From Sinohyriopsis cumingii (lineage: Eukaryota; Mollusca; Bivalvia; Unionida; Unionidae), in contig CM068825.1 of NCBI GenBank assembly GCA_028554795.2, positions 96,093,451-96,157,450 on the forward strand: a DNA stretch of 64,000 nucleotides. Reading direction: 5' to 3'. Numbering within the stretch: the stretch's first letter is position 1; each line of letters opens with the position of its first letter. Of this stretch, positions 11,581 through 22,620 are shown in pieces. A program made the translations under genes and the position numbers. Under the pieces are notes generated by a model that saw nothing but the letters and a program-made list of their open reading frames with translations, did not search any database and was not told where the DNA came from.

Positions 11581-12072
11581 ATGGATACTTTACAAGAGAA
11601 CATTCGTGCTTTGCCTGTGGAGTTGAGAGAACGCATTTACCGAGAGCTGGTCAAAATACAAGTCAAACGTAAAGAACAATTGCATCAGTTACGTCACCAG
11701 ATCTTTAACCACTGGTACCTGAATGGTATAAGAGGACTGATTCGTCAGAAATTGTTTCAGTGGTCAGACCTTGTTCAACACTTTCAGTTAGTGAATGAAC
11801 TAAATGTTCATCATTTTGGTTACTTCGAGATTCACCTAGAGCAACGCATTGAAGAAGACGAGTTAAAGGATTACCAACATATTTTACGTGGAATCTGCTT
11901 AGCGGAAGACGAAACATCTAAACAAACTCTGAAGTGTAGGTTACAGTATGCAAGATTTAGATTCCCTACTGGAGAACGAAGATGTCTAGTTAGAAAGTAC
12001 CTTTATTGCTTCCGAAATAAAGAGACTATAAAATCAGGAATCCATGCCACGGCTTATGTCACAAGTGATTGA
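11581..12072 (+). pseudogene. F-box-like family member 3 of Polinton A
   Basis: Homologue of 45584-46102 in copy B. Its first ~45 residues are almost the same as those of the gene before it, a tandem duplication shared with B. The frame is open over most of its length. Confidence 0.6.
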
Positions 12073-12755
12073 ACAGATTCCGTGGAGGGAACTCAATGAC
12101 CATATTCAAACCGTGGATCATTACCATCAATTATTACAAGAACTGTATCCAGTCAATTTGGGACGACGCATAGTGTGTGTCTTAGTGACTTGTTTTCTGG
12201 GATTTCTTTGCCAGCCGATTCCTTGTGGACTCTTTACGAACAGTACTTACCACCCAATGGCCTTAAATGGTCACGAAAGACTCCTTTTGCTCAAAGCCTT
12301 GCGTTTTCATCTGGATACTTCTCGACCTCAACAGGAAAAAAAGATTCGTCAACTTTTAGCTACCCAAGACGTGTATGACGATGTGTGTGTAGCTTGTGAC
12401 TTACACCCCCATTGGACAGATGTCCGTGCCTGGAAAAAATGGGGTTTTGAGGCTTGGATCCAAGAAGTGGCCCAGTATGCACGAGAGTTGTTCAAGGAAA
12501 AAAGTTACTTTTCAACCTGTGTTAGTGACAGTGCCAGAAGAAGAAGAATCCGTCACCCAGGACAGGACTGTCGTGGACATGCCTGAAAGACCCTTTCGGG
12601 AGGACACTTGTGTGACCTTACTGGTCAGAACATTACCCAAAACATGTTGTACAGAAACTTGTTTCTATTCCACGTTGATGATTTTGATGTGCCTTTTATC
12701 GTTGTACTTAAGCCTTTGGCTTTTATGTATCTTTGTCTCTCGTGTTCATGTTTAA
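12044..12755 (+). pseudogene. Overlapping small ORF cluster of Polinton A, including tail-anchored membrane protein
   Basis: Corresponds to 46047-46772 in copy B. Overlapping frames include a small protein starting MPRLM, a Trp/Lys-rich protein (RAWKKWGF) and a protein ending in one hydrophobic helix. AATAAA at 12763-12768 follows. The overlap of frames is seen in both copies. Confidence 0.5.
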
Positions 12756-12838
12756 AACATTCAATAAACGTGTCCTGAAAAAAGTATATAAACTCTTGTC
12801 TTGTTTGTTTTCGTGCCACAAGTGACATTCCTGACACT

Positions 12839-13566
12839 ATGGCTACCTGTGCTGTCTCTGCTCTCTCCTCCTCCACTGTCAAAGTCATCGACGAACACTT
12901 AGATCGTGCCAGTTGGGAGGCTTTGTATCTTCGCCATCCCTTTAACATGTTCATTGCTGGACCTAGCGGTTCAGGCAAAACCGAATTCGTCAAACGTTTG
13001 ATCGAACATAAACATCATTTGATCGATCGTCCACCTCAACGCATCGTGTGGTGTTACAAAGAGTGGCAATCGGCGTACAGCCTCTTGCGAGAAAGTCAAG
13101 GCGATTCCATCATGTTTGTGGAAGGCATTCCTAAAGAAGACGACGGCATCGTCTCTGACTCCCGTCAAACCCATTTGGTCATTTTCTACGACATGTTAGG
13201 AGAAGACGAAGAAGAAATTAAGCTGTGGTTCACGCGCAAAGGGCATCACCGTAATGCCAGTGTCGTTTACATCACCCAAAATTTGTTTCAACAAAGTAAA
13301 GCCCATCGCACCATCAGTCTCAATGCACATTACGTGGTCTTGTTAAAAGCCCTCGAGATAAATCGCAAGTGCAAGTCTTAGTCAAACAGTTAGGAACGCC
13401 TTGGCTGACTCAGGCGTACGACGATGCCACTCAAACTCCACACGCTTATTTACTCGTCGATTTGAAACCTACGACCCCCGATGATTTGCGATTTCGTACC
13501 CAATTGTTTCACCACTGGGGCCAAGACGGAGGGCCTGTCCTGTACACGTCTCCGTCCTCGACTTAA
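12839..13566 (+). pseudogene. Packaging ATPase of Polinton A, broken
   Basis: Homologue of 46861-47616 in copy B. The Walker A motif GPSGSGKT is present. Broken in this copy. Confidence 0.85.
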
Positions 13567-13633
13567 TTTCACTCAACAAAAAAATCTATAAAAACCTCAA
13601 ACACTTTTCGTCTGTCTCACACAGTTTTGAACA

Positions 13634-14133
13634 TGACGTCCCTTCAATCACATCTCCCCGTCAAATTGATTCGTGCCTTGTATGGCATCAGTCGAGAAAA
13701 AAATTCACAAATACGGGCTCGTAAGAGAGGCACTTCGGCCAGGACGCAACCTTACACTCGCAAACCACGACCTGCAACGGCGGTGACCGCGTCTCCGGTA
13801 GCCTCAGGTTCATTCACTTCTCCGTTGATGACACCAAGAACTGAAGAATACTTGGAGACGTTGATCACACCAAGAACTTCTCCGTTGATGACGACAAGAA
13901 GAACTTCCCCAGTGGCAGGGCCCTCCAATTTAGTGGCAGTGACTGCTGCTCACAAAGTACCTTCTCCCAAAATCAAAGTTCAAGAAAGATCGGGCATGTT
14001 ACAAAGTTTACTGGATTTGTCCAAGCAAGAACTGGCTCGATTTAGTCCGTTGCGTACCCGTACACGACGTGTCATGCCTGTCCTCAAGTTGATACGACGT
14101 AAAGACAATCAGTGGCGACGCGTTCCAGTATAA
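13634..14133 (+). pseudogene. Basic Lys/Pro/Ser-rich protein of Polinton A
   Basis: Homologue of 47658-48614 in copy B, recognised at the start (MTSLQSHLPVK) and at the C-terminal part. It is followed by a TATAAAAAG box for the next gene. Confidence 0.65.
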
Positions 14134-14190
14134 AAAGGCCTGTGACCAAGTAGGGGTATCAGTGTTTTTGGTGCTCCTGAAGATTCAAAG

Positions 14191-14582
14191 ATGTCATCCT
14201 CCAGAAAACAACCCCAAGGAAAGAAAAGGAAAGGACTACCTCCTCGTTTAGTCAAACATGGGGACATGTTATCTTCCTGTCCAAAGCTTCTCCACCCCTA
14301 CGAAAAAAAACTCATTCAAACAGCCTCCAAAGAGGTTATCGATACCGTGTGTGAATGTTGTTTGAACGTCTTGAAAGGTACGATCCCTTTGTCCAAACAC
14401 CAGAAACAATGCTTAGGCAAACATCGTCACGTTCTTCGCCAAATGGTGCAAAAGAAAATCCCCATTCGTCAAAAAAAAAGAAGATGTTGGTCCAACGTGG
14501 AGGCATTTTACCCCTCTTGTTAGGTCCATTGCTGAAAGGAGTCTTGGGAACCATGTTGGGAGGACTGGTGGGAGCAAGATAA
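14191..14582 (+). pseudogene. Small virion-type basic protein with Gly-rich C-terminus of Polinton A
   Basis: Homologue of 48933-49319 in copy B. It shows the family signature LKGTIPLSKHQK and ends in a Gly/Leu-rich segment. Part of the broken element. Confidence 0.65.
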
Positions 14583-14630
14583 AAAGGCCCTCTGAAGTCC
14601 CAAGATCTCAGAATCGACCCCTGACATCCC

Positions 14631-15335
14631 ATGGAAGGACAAAAACTAGCTTTAGTGCCTTACAAACGGTGGATGGAATACCATCGTTGGCAAGAACAAC
14701 ACACCCCGCATTTACCTCCCAATCCCAATTTGAGCGAAATGTCCCAGTTACAACACGAATTGCAGTCCTTGATGGATCGCCAAGATTTGTCCGAAACAGA
14801 AAAATCGCAAAAGTACGGTCAACTCTTGCAACGACTGCAACTCTTTCACCAGAAAGCTTTAGACGAATCAGCTCTACCCACACTGAAAGATTTTAAGACC
14901 TTGATGAAAAGTCCAGCACCATCATCACTACCACCACCACCACTACTGCCATCCCTAGGGGTCACCAGAGATGCTACCCCACGAAGACCTGAGGAAGAAG
15001 ATATTCGAGAACTGTTTCAAACACCGTCAGCAGCTCCCATGTCTGGTAAGATTGCAGCATCCTTGTTGACCCCGTCCCACACACCCGAACGAGAAGAAAT
15101 GAAAGCTTGGGTTAAAAAGGTGATGTCCACCATTCCTCCTTCGACAGAAGTGAAAAAGAAAGAAGAGAAACCAGAAGTGAAAAAAGAAAAGAAGACCAAA
15201 GTCATTCCATTGCCACCTCCACCACCACTACCTTCGACTTCTACTCCCGTAGCCCATCGGACACGTAAATCCGTTTCCAAGCCACCCTTTCGACCCACCC
15301 AAAGTAGCATCACCGAAGAGTGGGTGACTTATTAA
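14631..15335 (+). CDS. Pro-rich coiled-coil protein of Polinton A
   Basis: Homologue of 49368-50072 in copy B, 234 residues. The start has LVPYKRWMEYHRWQE, then a Gln/Leu-rich helical region, then a Pro/Lys-rich tail. The frame is open in this copy. Function unknown; its place among virion genes suggests a structural or scaffold role. Confidence 0.6.
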   Translation: MEGQKLALVPYKRWMEYHRWQEQHTPHLPPNPNLSEMSQLQHELQSLMDRQDLSETEKSQKYGQLLQRLQLFHQKALDESALPTLKDFKTLMKSPAPSSLPPPPLLPSLGVTRDATPRRPEEEDIRELFQTPSAAPMSGKIAASLLTPSHTPEREEMKAWVKKVMSTIPPSTEVKKKEEKPEVKKEKKTKVIPLPPPPPLPSTSTPVAHRTRKSVSKPPFRPTQSSITEEWVTY

Positions 15336-15346
15336 CACACAAAAAA

Positions 15347-16456
15347 ATGGAGAAGGTGTTAGCCAGCATTTAGTACGATCCCTCCCATCCTGCAGGTTAC
15401 GCAGAAGTTCAAAAATTGTATCGTGCTGCCAAAACTCGACTGAAAAGTCTCCGTTTACCTCAAGTGCAACGATGGTTACAAGAACAAGCTACTTACACTT
15501 TACACAAACCCATTCGACGCAAGTTTGCCAGAAGTCGCACCCGAGTGGAAGGCATCGATCATCAACGGCAAGCCGATTTAGCCGATGTCTCTCATTTGGC
15601 CAGGTACAATCGCGGCTACAAATATTTGTTTTGTGTCATCGACGTCTTTTCCAAATTTGCCTGGGTCCTACCCTTGACTTCCAAATCCAGCAGCGAGTTA
15701 GTGCGAGCCCTGCAACGAGTGTTGAAACAAAGTGGTCGCCACCCTCTTCGATGGCAAACGGACAAAGGCACCGAATTTCTGAACCAAGCTTTCCAAAAAG
15801 AATTAAAGAAACGTGACATTCATTTTTTTACCACCGAGAATCCTGAAACCAAAGCCAGCATCGTGGAACGTTTTCAACGCACTTTGAAAGAACGCATGTG
15901 GAAATATTTTACGCATCACCACACTCTGAAGTACATCGACATCTTACCGCACCTGGTGCAAGCGTACAACCAATCTTACCATCGAAGCATCGGACGTGCC
16001 CCGCAAGAAGTGACTCCCGAGAACGAAGTGTTGATATTTGAGCGCCTGTTTGGTACGTCCCCGACGAGGGCTGTCCCCAAGAAAAGTGGAGTGTTGACCG
16101 TAGGAGATTGGGTGCGCATTGGCAAAACTAAACGCACTTTCGACAAAGGTCACTTACCTAACTGGACGACCGAATTGTTTCGTGTCACTGGACGAGTGCA
16201 TGGCCGTCATCCTGCTGTCTATAAATTAGAAGACATGAACGGAGAAGTGCTCAAAGGAACGTTTTATTTGCCCAAGTTACAACGTGTCACCAAAAAAGAA
16301 GACGACGTGTACGACATCGAAAGCATTCTAGAACGCAGAACCCATAAAGTGGGCAAACGACGTGTCAAAGAAGTCAAAGTACGTTGAAAATGATATCCAC
16401 CCAGTTTTGATTCTTGGATCGACGCTTCGCAAGTCAGCGACTATAAAAAGAAGTGA
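15347..16456 (+). pseudogene. Chromodomain integrase of Polinton A, broken
   Basis: Homologue of 50085-51194 in copy B: retroviral-type integrase core followed by a chromodomain. Broken in this copy. Confidence 0.85.
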
Positions 16457-16461
16457 CCATC

Positions 16462-16872
16462 ATGCCCTTTCACACAGACGCAGCTACGTCGACCGCTCCT
16501 TCACCCAGTTCTTCTCTGCAAGATTTACAAAAACAACCCTTGTGTGTGTGGTGTGGAGAACGTGTGCCTAAAACGCAAATCGTCTATTTCTGCCAAATCT
16601 TCGTTTGGTATTGTGTCATCGGAGCAGCCATCGCCAATCTGAGTTTGCAACAAGGAGACAAACAATTGTGGACCATTTTATTAAGCAGTTGCATCGGTTA
16701 CCTGCTTCCCAATCCCTCCCTGAAATTCACCTCGAACGGGAACAACGGGAACCTTGTGTCCAGTGCCAGTGTAAGTCACCACTCCAACAACAACATCAAC
16801 CCCATTTTGAGCGGAGACACTCCTCTGACGTCCAGTAACCCCTCGGACAGCCACAGAACTCTGGAATTATGA
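16462..16872 (+). CDS. Two-helix membrane protein of Polinton A
   Basis: Homologue of 51200-51607 in copy B. WCGERVPKTQIV precedes a first hydrophobic helix, and a second (LWTILLSSCIGYLLP) follows. The frame is open. Its stop overlaps the start of the next gene by four bases. Confidence 0.6.
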   Translation: MPFHTDAATSTAPSPSSSLQDLQKQPLCVWCGERVPKTQIVYFCQIFVWYCVIGAAIANLSLQQGDKQLWTILLSSCIGYLLPNPSLKFTSNGNNGNLVSSASVSHHSNNNINPILSGDTPLTSSNPSDSHRTLEL

Positions 16873-17801
16873 GTCACACTAACCAATTTTACTTAACCTT
16901 ACCCAGTGAGAGTTCCATGGCGGTGTTTCCCAAGAACACGTTGCGCTGTTACACGGCCAAATTACCTTAGGTCATCCCATTAGATCACGAAGCCCATTGG
17001 GAAGTGGCTTTAGTAGAAATCATTCACCCGATCCAAGTCCTCAGTGTCCTTCCCAATCAAAATTCTTTTGATGTGGAAGTTCATGACGAGCAAATACAAC
17101 AGTACTTGGATACCCATGGCAAATATAACATAAAAACCCCTGGCACACAAAATCAAAAGTACACCACCTGTAAGTTGTTCATTCCCGCAGGCTATTATTT
17201 TAGTGGTCAACATTTGGTGAGCACCATAGCCTCCAGGTTTAATGTCGTGTTTCTTAAAGCTTTGGAAAGTGTCAAAAAAAGTGTCACCCTGGAGTACCAC
17301 AAAACAGCTCGTCGCTTCCTCATGAAATTTCCTGACAGTAAAATCATGGGTTTCATATTTTGTCCTGAATTGTTTGCCATGTTGGGTGGGGACATGGACA
17401 TGAGAATGGCCATGATCAAGAAAAACGATTTAGCAGTCATTTCCGACAACGATTCTTTTAGCAAGTTATTTCGTACCCCGATAGAACTGAATCAAGGACT
17501 GAATTTGATTTTTGTGTACTCCGATGTGGTGGAGTACAATGTGGTGGGACACACCTCTGTGCCGTTACTGCGTGTCATTCCTTTCAAAGTGGATTCTGCC
17601 ACGAACGCTGACGAGGAAGGTGGAAACACTTACCATGTTCACCGCGAATTTGTACATCCTCACTATTTGCCCGTCAGCAAGTCTTATTTGGACACGATCA
17701 ACATTGCTATAAAAGGAGATCTGGGACAAAATATTCCATTCACCAAAGGAAAAGTCACGGTGAAACTCCATTTTCGAAAACGGTTCTCTCACGACTCGTA
17801 A
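16869..17801 (+). pseudogene. Penton-like minor capsid protein of Polinton A, broken
   Basis: Homologue of 51604-52545 in copy B (FYLTLPS at the start, single jelly-roll type). Lightly broken in this copy. Confidence 0.75.
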
Positions 17802-17804
17802 GTC

Positions 17805-18212
17805 ATGTATCCAGTGTACCGAGGGATTGCTCGACAGCGAGGACACGGTTTAGGAGATATGTTGAAATTGGATTTTCGCTCGGTGGCCCCGTTGTTGAAA
17901 CCGATGGTGACACGAGGATTGCACGCCTTGAAAGATGCCGCACTGACACAAGGCAAAGAATTTCTCCAAAATGTCATCATCGACAAACAAAACCCCAAAG
18001 AAGCTTTCATGAAGGCAGGCAAAACTGTCTTGCTGCAAACAGGTAAAGACCTTTTGGGCCGACGAGAAACACCTATAAATGCCCTGCACGCTACCGAGTC
18101 AGGCATTCAGCAAGGACAAGGCAGAAAGAGACGACGAGGAAAACACCCTTTCACCAGACTTCACACGTCTAAAGCTAGAAAGACAAAGAAAAGAAGAACC
18201 GTTCGAGACTGA
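17805..18212 (+). CDS. pVI-like basic virion protein of Polinton A
   Basis: Homologue of 52553-52972 in copy B, about 135 residues. N-terminal RGHGLGDML amphipathic segment, central helix, Arg/Lys-rich tail. The frame is open. Confidence 0.55.
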   Translation: MYPVYRGIARQRGHGLGDMLKLDFRSVAPLLKPMVTRGLHALKDAALTQGKEFLQNVIIDKQNPKEAFMKAGKTVLLQTGKDLLGRRETPINALHATESGIQQGQGRKRRRGKHPFTRLHTSKARKTKKRRTVRD

Positions 18213-18243
18213 GACGTTTTCGATTATTGAGAAAGAGAAAAAA

Positions 18244-19569
18244 ATGATGCACCGAGAGTCTTGCGCTTGTTCCAAGTCGGAACTGGATCTGTTTGCCATG
18301 CCACCTACCATGATGACCATGCAAGAATCCCAGTGGGTAGAATTTCACCCTGTCTCCTCACTGACGGAAAAAGCTCCCATCGAGTTTGAAATCAAAGGAC
18401 AACCCGAAGATTACATCGATCTGAATAGCAGTTACCTGTATTTGAAAGTCAAAGTGATCAAAACGGCGGAAAACACCAATCCTGGAGCTAATGATAGAGT
18501 AGCTTCTGTCAACTATTTCATGCATTCCTTGTTCAGTGAAGTGGACTTGTACTTGAATAACAAATTGGTCAGCAGCAGCATGGATACTTACCCTTATCGT
18601 GCCTACCTGGAAAATCTCTTGACGTACGGAAAAGAAGCCAAGAATGTTCATCTGGATGCTTGCGTGGTATGGAAACCTGACACAGCGGGTGATGGTACGT
18701 TTATCGATACAGCCCTGACAGAAGATGGGAATGCTCACAATGTGGGGTTTAACACACGTAGAAATAAAATTCTGCAAGGGCGAAGTTTAGAACTGATGGA
18801 TCGTTTGCATTTGGACATGTGGCTGCAAGAAAAGTGTTTGCTAAACGGGGTGGATATCCGCCTGAGACTGAATCGTAGCAGTGCCGCTTTCCATTTGATG
18901 GCCCATAAGAACGAGTACAAAACTGTCATCCAAGAAGCCAGGCACTACGTACGACGCGTGGAAGTGTTACCCAAAGTGGGAAACGACGTCAGTCACACGT
19001 TGAGCAGAACCACCGCCAAGTATCCGATACGACGCGTAGAAGTGAAAACCTTCACCATTCCCAGGGGACAGCGATCCATGATCGAAGATCATCTATTCCA
19101 AGGACAGTTACCCAAACGTTTGATCGTAGGTATGGTCAGGAATTCAGCCTTCAACGGACCTCACAACGAAAACCCTTTTGAGTTTCAACACTTTGGCGTG
19201 TCCAAGATTGAAGTCAGTCGCGATGGTAAGACCTTGTGTACCCGACCCTTTGAACCTAACTTTGGTGCCGCGAAGAATTACTTGAGATCGTACGTGTCCT
19301 TGTACGAAGCTACCGGATAGTTAGGGACCAACTCCAGTCACGGTATTACGTTCGACGATTATGCAGGAGGCTATGCTTTGTGGGCTTTTGATTTCACTCC
19401 AGACCAAGGCAGCGACGAGGGACATTTCCACCCTATAAAATCAGGCCAGATTCGTGTGGAAATTCAGTTTGCAGGTTCTCTAGATCACACAGTGAACGTC
19501 ATCCTGTACGCAGAATTTGATAATACGATAGAAATCAACAGTTTAAGAGAAGTCATTCTAGATTATTAG
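18244..19569 (+). pseudogene. Major capsid protein of Polinton A, broken
   Basis: Homologue of 52992-54302 in copy B, the double jelly-roll capsid protein. Nearly complete, with about one break. Confidence 0.85.
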
Positions 19570-19574
19570 AAGAT

Positions 19575-20060
19575 ATGGAAGAATGTTATCCCTCTTTACA
19601 AAGTGGAGAAACTTTAGACATGGAATGTGAGGAGACTGTGGAAGAAGAAGAAGTTATCATGATGAAGTCGAGATGGCCAGAACAAGGAGCCCATTTAGTC
19701 TCCTGTTTTGCCAAACACTTGGTCGAAAGAATTACGGAATTGATCAAGAAAGAGTGCTATGGATGTCAAAACGATCATCCCAGTCAAATTCAACACGATA
19801 AATGCCTGATACTGAGTCAAGAATAAAAATTGGACGAGTATCTGGACGAAGCTTGGAGTCTCATCTCGGACGAAGTCGTGTTGCATCAGTGGTATAAAGA
19901 CTTGCGTGAACACTCTTGTCCAACATTAACCACTCAAGAGATCCATCGTATCGAAGCTGTCCTGAATCAGAGTGGGGAGACGAAACGAAGAAACGGTTAC
20001 TTGTCAGACATTTTCAAGCAAAAAGTCAGGATCGAATTGATCACTTATTATTACCTGTGA
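19575..20060 (+). pseudogene. Cys-rich conserved Polinton protein of Polinton A, broken
   Basis: Homologue of 54308-54793 in copy B, with the signature CYGCQNDHPSQ. Broken in this copy. Confidence 0.65.
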
Positions 20061-20092
20061 AGAAGAAAAAGAAAAAAAAAACACACAAATCA

Positions 20093-20653
20093 ATGGATAC
20101 CTGGGAACTTTATTACCTTTTGAACCACAGTTCGTACACGGCTTCTTGGAATCCTGTCGTCTGCGCTAAAGATGAACTCCCTCATCGCAAACCTCAAGAC
20201 CATCTAGCTTATGTGATCAACACGGACGACAGTCATCTCCCAGGAACCCACTGGGTAGCCGTCTACTTTCCTCAAGAAGGATGCGTGGAATATTTTGATT
20301 CCTATGGATTGCCTCCTTTGGAAGACGATATCATTGACTTTATGAGAAGTAATGCTCAGACCACCCGATTCAATAATGTGAAATTACAAGGCACAGATTC
20401 CTTGGTGTGTGGACAATATTGTGTCTATTTTCTGCATCATCGCAGCCTGGGCTATTCCTTAGAACATTTAGTGACTCATTTTGATCCTCGTTCTTCTTCT
20501 AGAAACGATGTGAAAGTAAATCAATGGTTTTGTGACCATTATGCTTATCTTTTGTCTCAAGCTAGGAAACGTAGTGTCCATCAATGGCCTAATGACTTCC
20601 AACAGTGGAAATCACAATTTCATTCACAACGTTGTCAGCCCTGTCCAAAATAA
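20093..20653 (+). CDS. Adenain-like cysteine protease of Polinton A
   Basis: Homologue of 54816-55376 in copy B, 186 residues. The motifs GTHWVAVYF, FDSYG and CGQYC are present and the frame is open. See copy B for function. Confidence 0.8.
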   Translation: MDTWELYYLLNHSSYTASWNPVVCAKDELPHRKPQDHLAYVINTDDSHLPGTHWVAVYFPQEGCVEYFDSYGLPPLEDDIIDFMRSNAQTTRFNNVKLQGTDSLVCGQYCVYFLHHRSLGYSLEHLVTHFDPRSSSRNDVKVNQWFCDHYAYLLSQARKRSVHQWPNDFQQWKSQFHSQRCQPCPK

Positions 20654-20897
20654 AGTGTTAGTTAAAAAATGTTTGTGAGTTGAAAAAAAAAATGTTTGAT
20701 GTTATATTGTTGGATTATTGTTAAAAAATGTTAGAGTTGTTTGTTAGTGTTAAGTGATTTTGAATAAAAAAATGTTGTGTTTTGAAGAAAAAAATGCCTT
20801 TGTCTTTTGTTTGGCTATAGGAATCTTGATTCATGCTCTTTGACTTCTTACTATCCCTCTCATGACACTCATTGAACGGTCCGACTCGAAAACCGTG
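20654..20897 (+). other. Noncoding 3' region after the protease gene of Polinton A
   Basis: AT-rich sequence with repeated AAAAAATGTT phrases and a poly(A) signal AATAAA at 20763-20768 followed by a GT-rich stretch. There is no histone-type stem-loop here, unlike after the end genes. Confidence 0.6.
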
Positions 20898-20936
20898 TGG
20901 GGATGTTTTCCTTCACGTCCGCGCTTTGACTTTAAG
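20898..20936 (+). promoter_or_regulatory. Repeated right-end promoter module (A, 1)
   Basis: GGGGATGTTTTCCTTCACGT is followed by CCGCGCTTTGAC and a TATA-like TTTAAG. The same module precedes each right-end gene in copies A and B. Confidence 0.65.
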
Positions 20937-20990
20937 AACCGGGGTAGTTTCCAGTCTAACCATCCATTGTCGACTCATCCTCCTACGAAG

Positions 20991-21353
20991 ATGTGCTCCA
21001 AACTAGCTAAGCTAAACGAAGCCTACGTGAATTTGCATAGGGTCAGATAAAGTCTGATACCGAAGCCTGAAGAGACAGAGAATGTGAGAATGTTAAAAGT
21101 CACTGAAGACCTGATAGAAGAACTCTTCAGAGAAGAAGTGAACAGGGTGAAAGAAGAATGGACAGAGAAGTACAGACTTCAGAAACAGCAGAGAGAGCAG
21201 CAACAGCAGCAACAACAGCAGCAACAGAAACCTGAACCTGACAGAGGCTTTGTCGACTGTCGTATCGACACCAAAGAGTTGTTCTCTTTCCGAAGAAGCA
21301 GACCTATCATCAGAAAGTCTATCGTCAGAGGACGTCGCATTCTTAGAAACTAA
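20991..21353 (+). pseudogene. Poly-Gln small protein of Polinton A (right-end gene 1)
   Basis: Homologue of 55713-56075 in copy B: MCSKLAKLNEAYV start, charged helix, Gln run, Arg-rich C-terminus. Broken in this copy. Confidence 0.6.
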
Positions 21354-21388
21354 AAGATCGCCCTAGCTTCAACTTCGCACACAAAAAC

Positions 21389-21430
21389 AGCCCTTTTCAG
21401 GGCTACCCAATACTCTAAAAAGGAAATAAC
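21389..21430 (+). terminator. Histone-type 3' stem-loop (A, right-end gene 1)
   Basis: AGCCCTTTTCAGGGCT (21389-21404) is followed by ACCCA and a purine-rich AAAAAGGAAATAAC. It lies about 35 bases after the stop. Confidence 0.7.
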
Positions 21431-21813
21431 AATAGATTTGCCAATGTATGTATGTAGAGTAGTGTGAATATAAACACTGACTCTTTTGTGGTGTGAGTGT
21501 ATGTGTTTGTGTGGATAGTAGATAATGATAATGTTTTTTGCTGCTTGACGTGCATGGAGAGTAGATTTGGGGTTTGATTTGATTGCTTTGCGTATGTGGA
21601 TAGTATATTGAAGTGATTAATGAAAATTTTTAAATTAGTAATGGGTAGTATAAAAAAGTGAGTGAGTGTTTCTTTTAGGTCCGCGCGTTGTTTGGTCATG
21701 ATCTAGGTAAGATAAATTTTGTTTTAGGGGATGTTTTCCTTCACGTCCGCGCTTTAACTATAAATTGAAAATCGCTTGGCAGCTAGCTACCCTGTTCATT
21801 CGTTAACAAGACA
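21431..21813 (+). promoter_or_regulatory. Noncoding spacer with repeated promoter modules (A, 2)
   Basis: The spacer holds GT-rich sequence, then a half-module TCCGCGCGTT followed by GGTCATGATCTAGGTAAGAT near 21680-21715, and the full module with ACTATAAATT at 21727-21764. The TATA lies about 50 bases before the next ATG at 21814. Confidence 0.6.
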
Positions 21814-22122
21814 ATGAATACCAGAATAAGCAAACTTCTTGAACTCCAGATACATCTGGAATATGTCAGGCACCTGTTAAATGAACTGGCAGCGGAGGCC
21901 TTAGTAGAAGAGGAAATAATAAAGAAGGAAGTGGAGGAGAGAAGACAGAGGGAAGAGGAGGAAAAGAAAATAGGAGAGAGGATGGCTTAGAAGATACCAG
22001 AGACAAAGGATTGGGGTGCTGGAGCCAATCATCCTCCTTCTGCGCTCTCAAGAAAAAAAGTAAAAGGAGACTGGGGAAGAAGATGTGTGTGTGGTGCCAG
22101 GCCTGGAAGGTGCCATCATTAA
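21814..22122 (+). pseudogene. Charged coiled-coil protein of Polinton A (right-end gene 2), broken
   Basis: Homologue of 56575-57045 in copy B; it shares LLELQ.HLEY at the start and CVCGARPGRCHH at the end. Broken in this copy. Confidence 0.6.
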
Positions 22123-22151
22123 CCAGGTGTCACTGGAGTTAAAAAACAAAC

Positions 22152-22190
22152 AGCCCTTTTCAGGGCTACCCAAACCTTTAGAAAAGAAAT
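22152..22190 (+). terminator. Histone-type 3' stem-loop (A, right-end gene 2)
   Basis: AGCCCTTTTCAGGGCT (22152-22167), ACCCA, then TTAGAAAAGAAATAG, about 30 bases after the stop. Confidence 0.7.
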
Positions 22191-22620
22191 AGTAATCCAT
22201 TTGCCAATGTGTGCATGTAGAGTAGTGTGAATATAAACACTAGCTCTTTTTTCCTAGTGTGAGTGTATGTGTTTGTGTTTGTAAGCGCTCACGTATGTTT
22301 GTGTGGATAGTAGATTATTGGGTTTTGTAAGAGCTTAAGTTGGTTTGTGTGGATAGTAGATTTGGGTTTCATTTTAATTCTTTGCGTGTAGGGATAGTAT
22401 ATTATGGGCTTGTTTATTGCTGCTTCCCGTATGTGAACAGTAGATAAGATGAGATGAGAAAAGTAGGGGATGTTTTCCTTCACGTCCGCGCGTTTTAAGT
22501 GATGATCTAGGTAATATAACTTTTGTTTTAGGGGGATGTTTTCCTTCACGTCCGCACTTTAACTATAAGAACCCTCAGTGTTCGTTATTCGCACCATTCC
22601 ACGGAATAAAGAAAACGAAG
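22191..22620 (+). promoter_or_regulatory. Noncoding spacer with two promoter modules (A, 3)
   Basis: A partial module at 22466-22492 with ATGATCTAGGTAATAT following, and a full module at 22533-22570 ending ACTATAAGAACC. The TATA is about 55 bases before the ATG at 22621. Confidence 0.6.
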
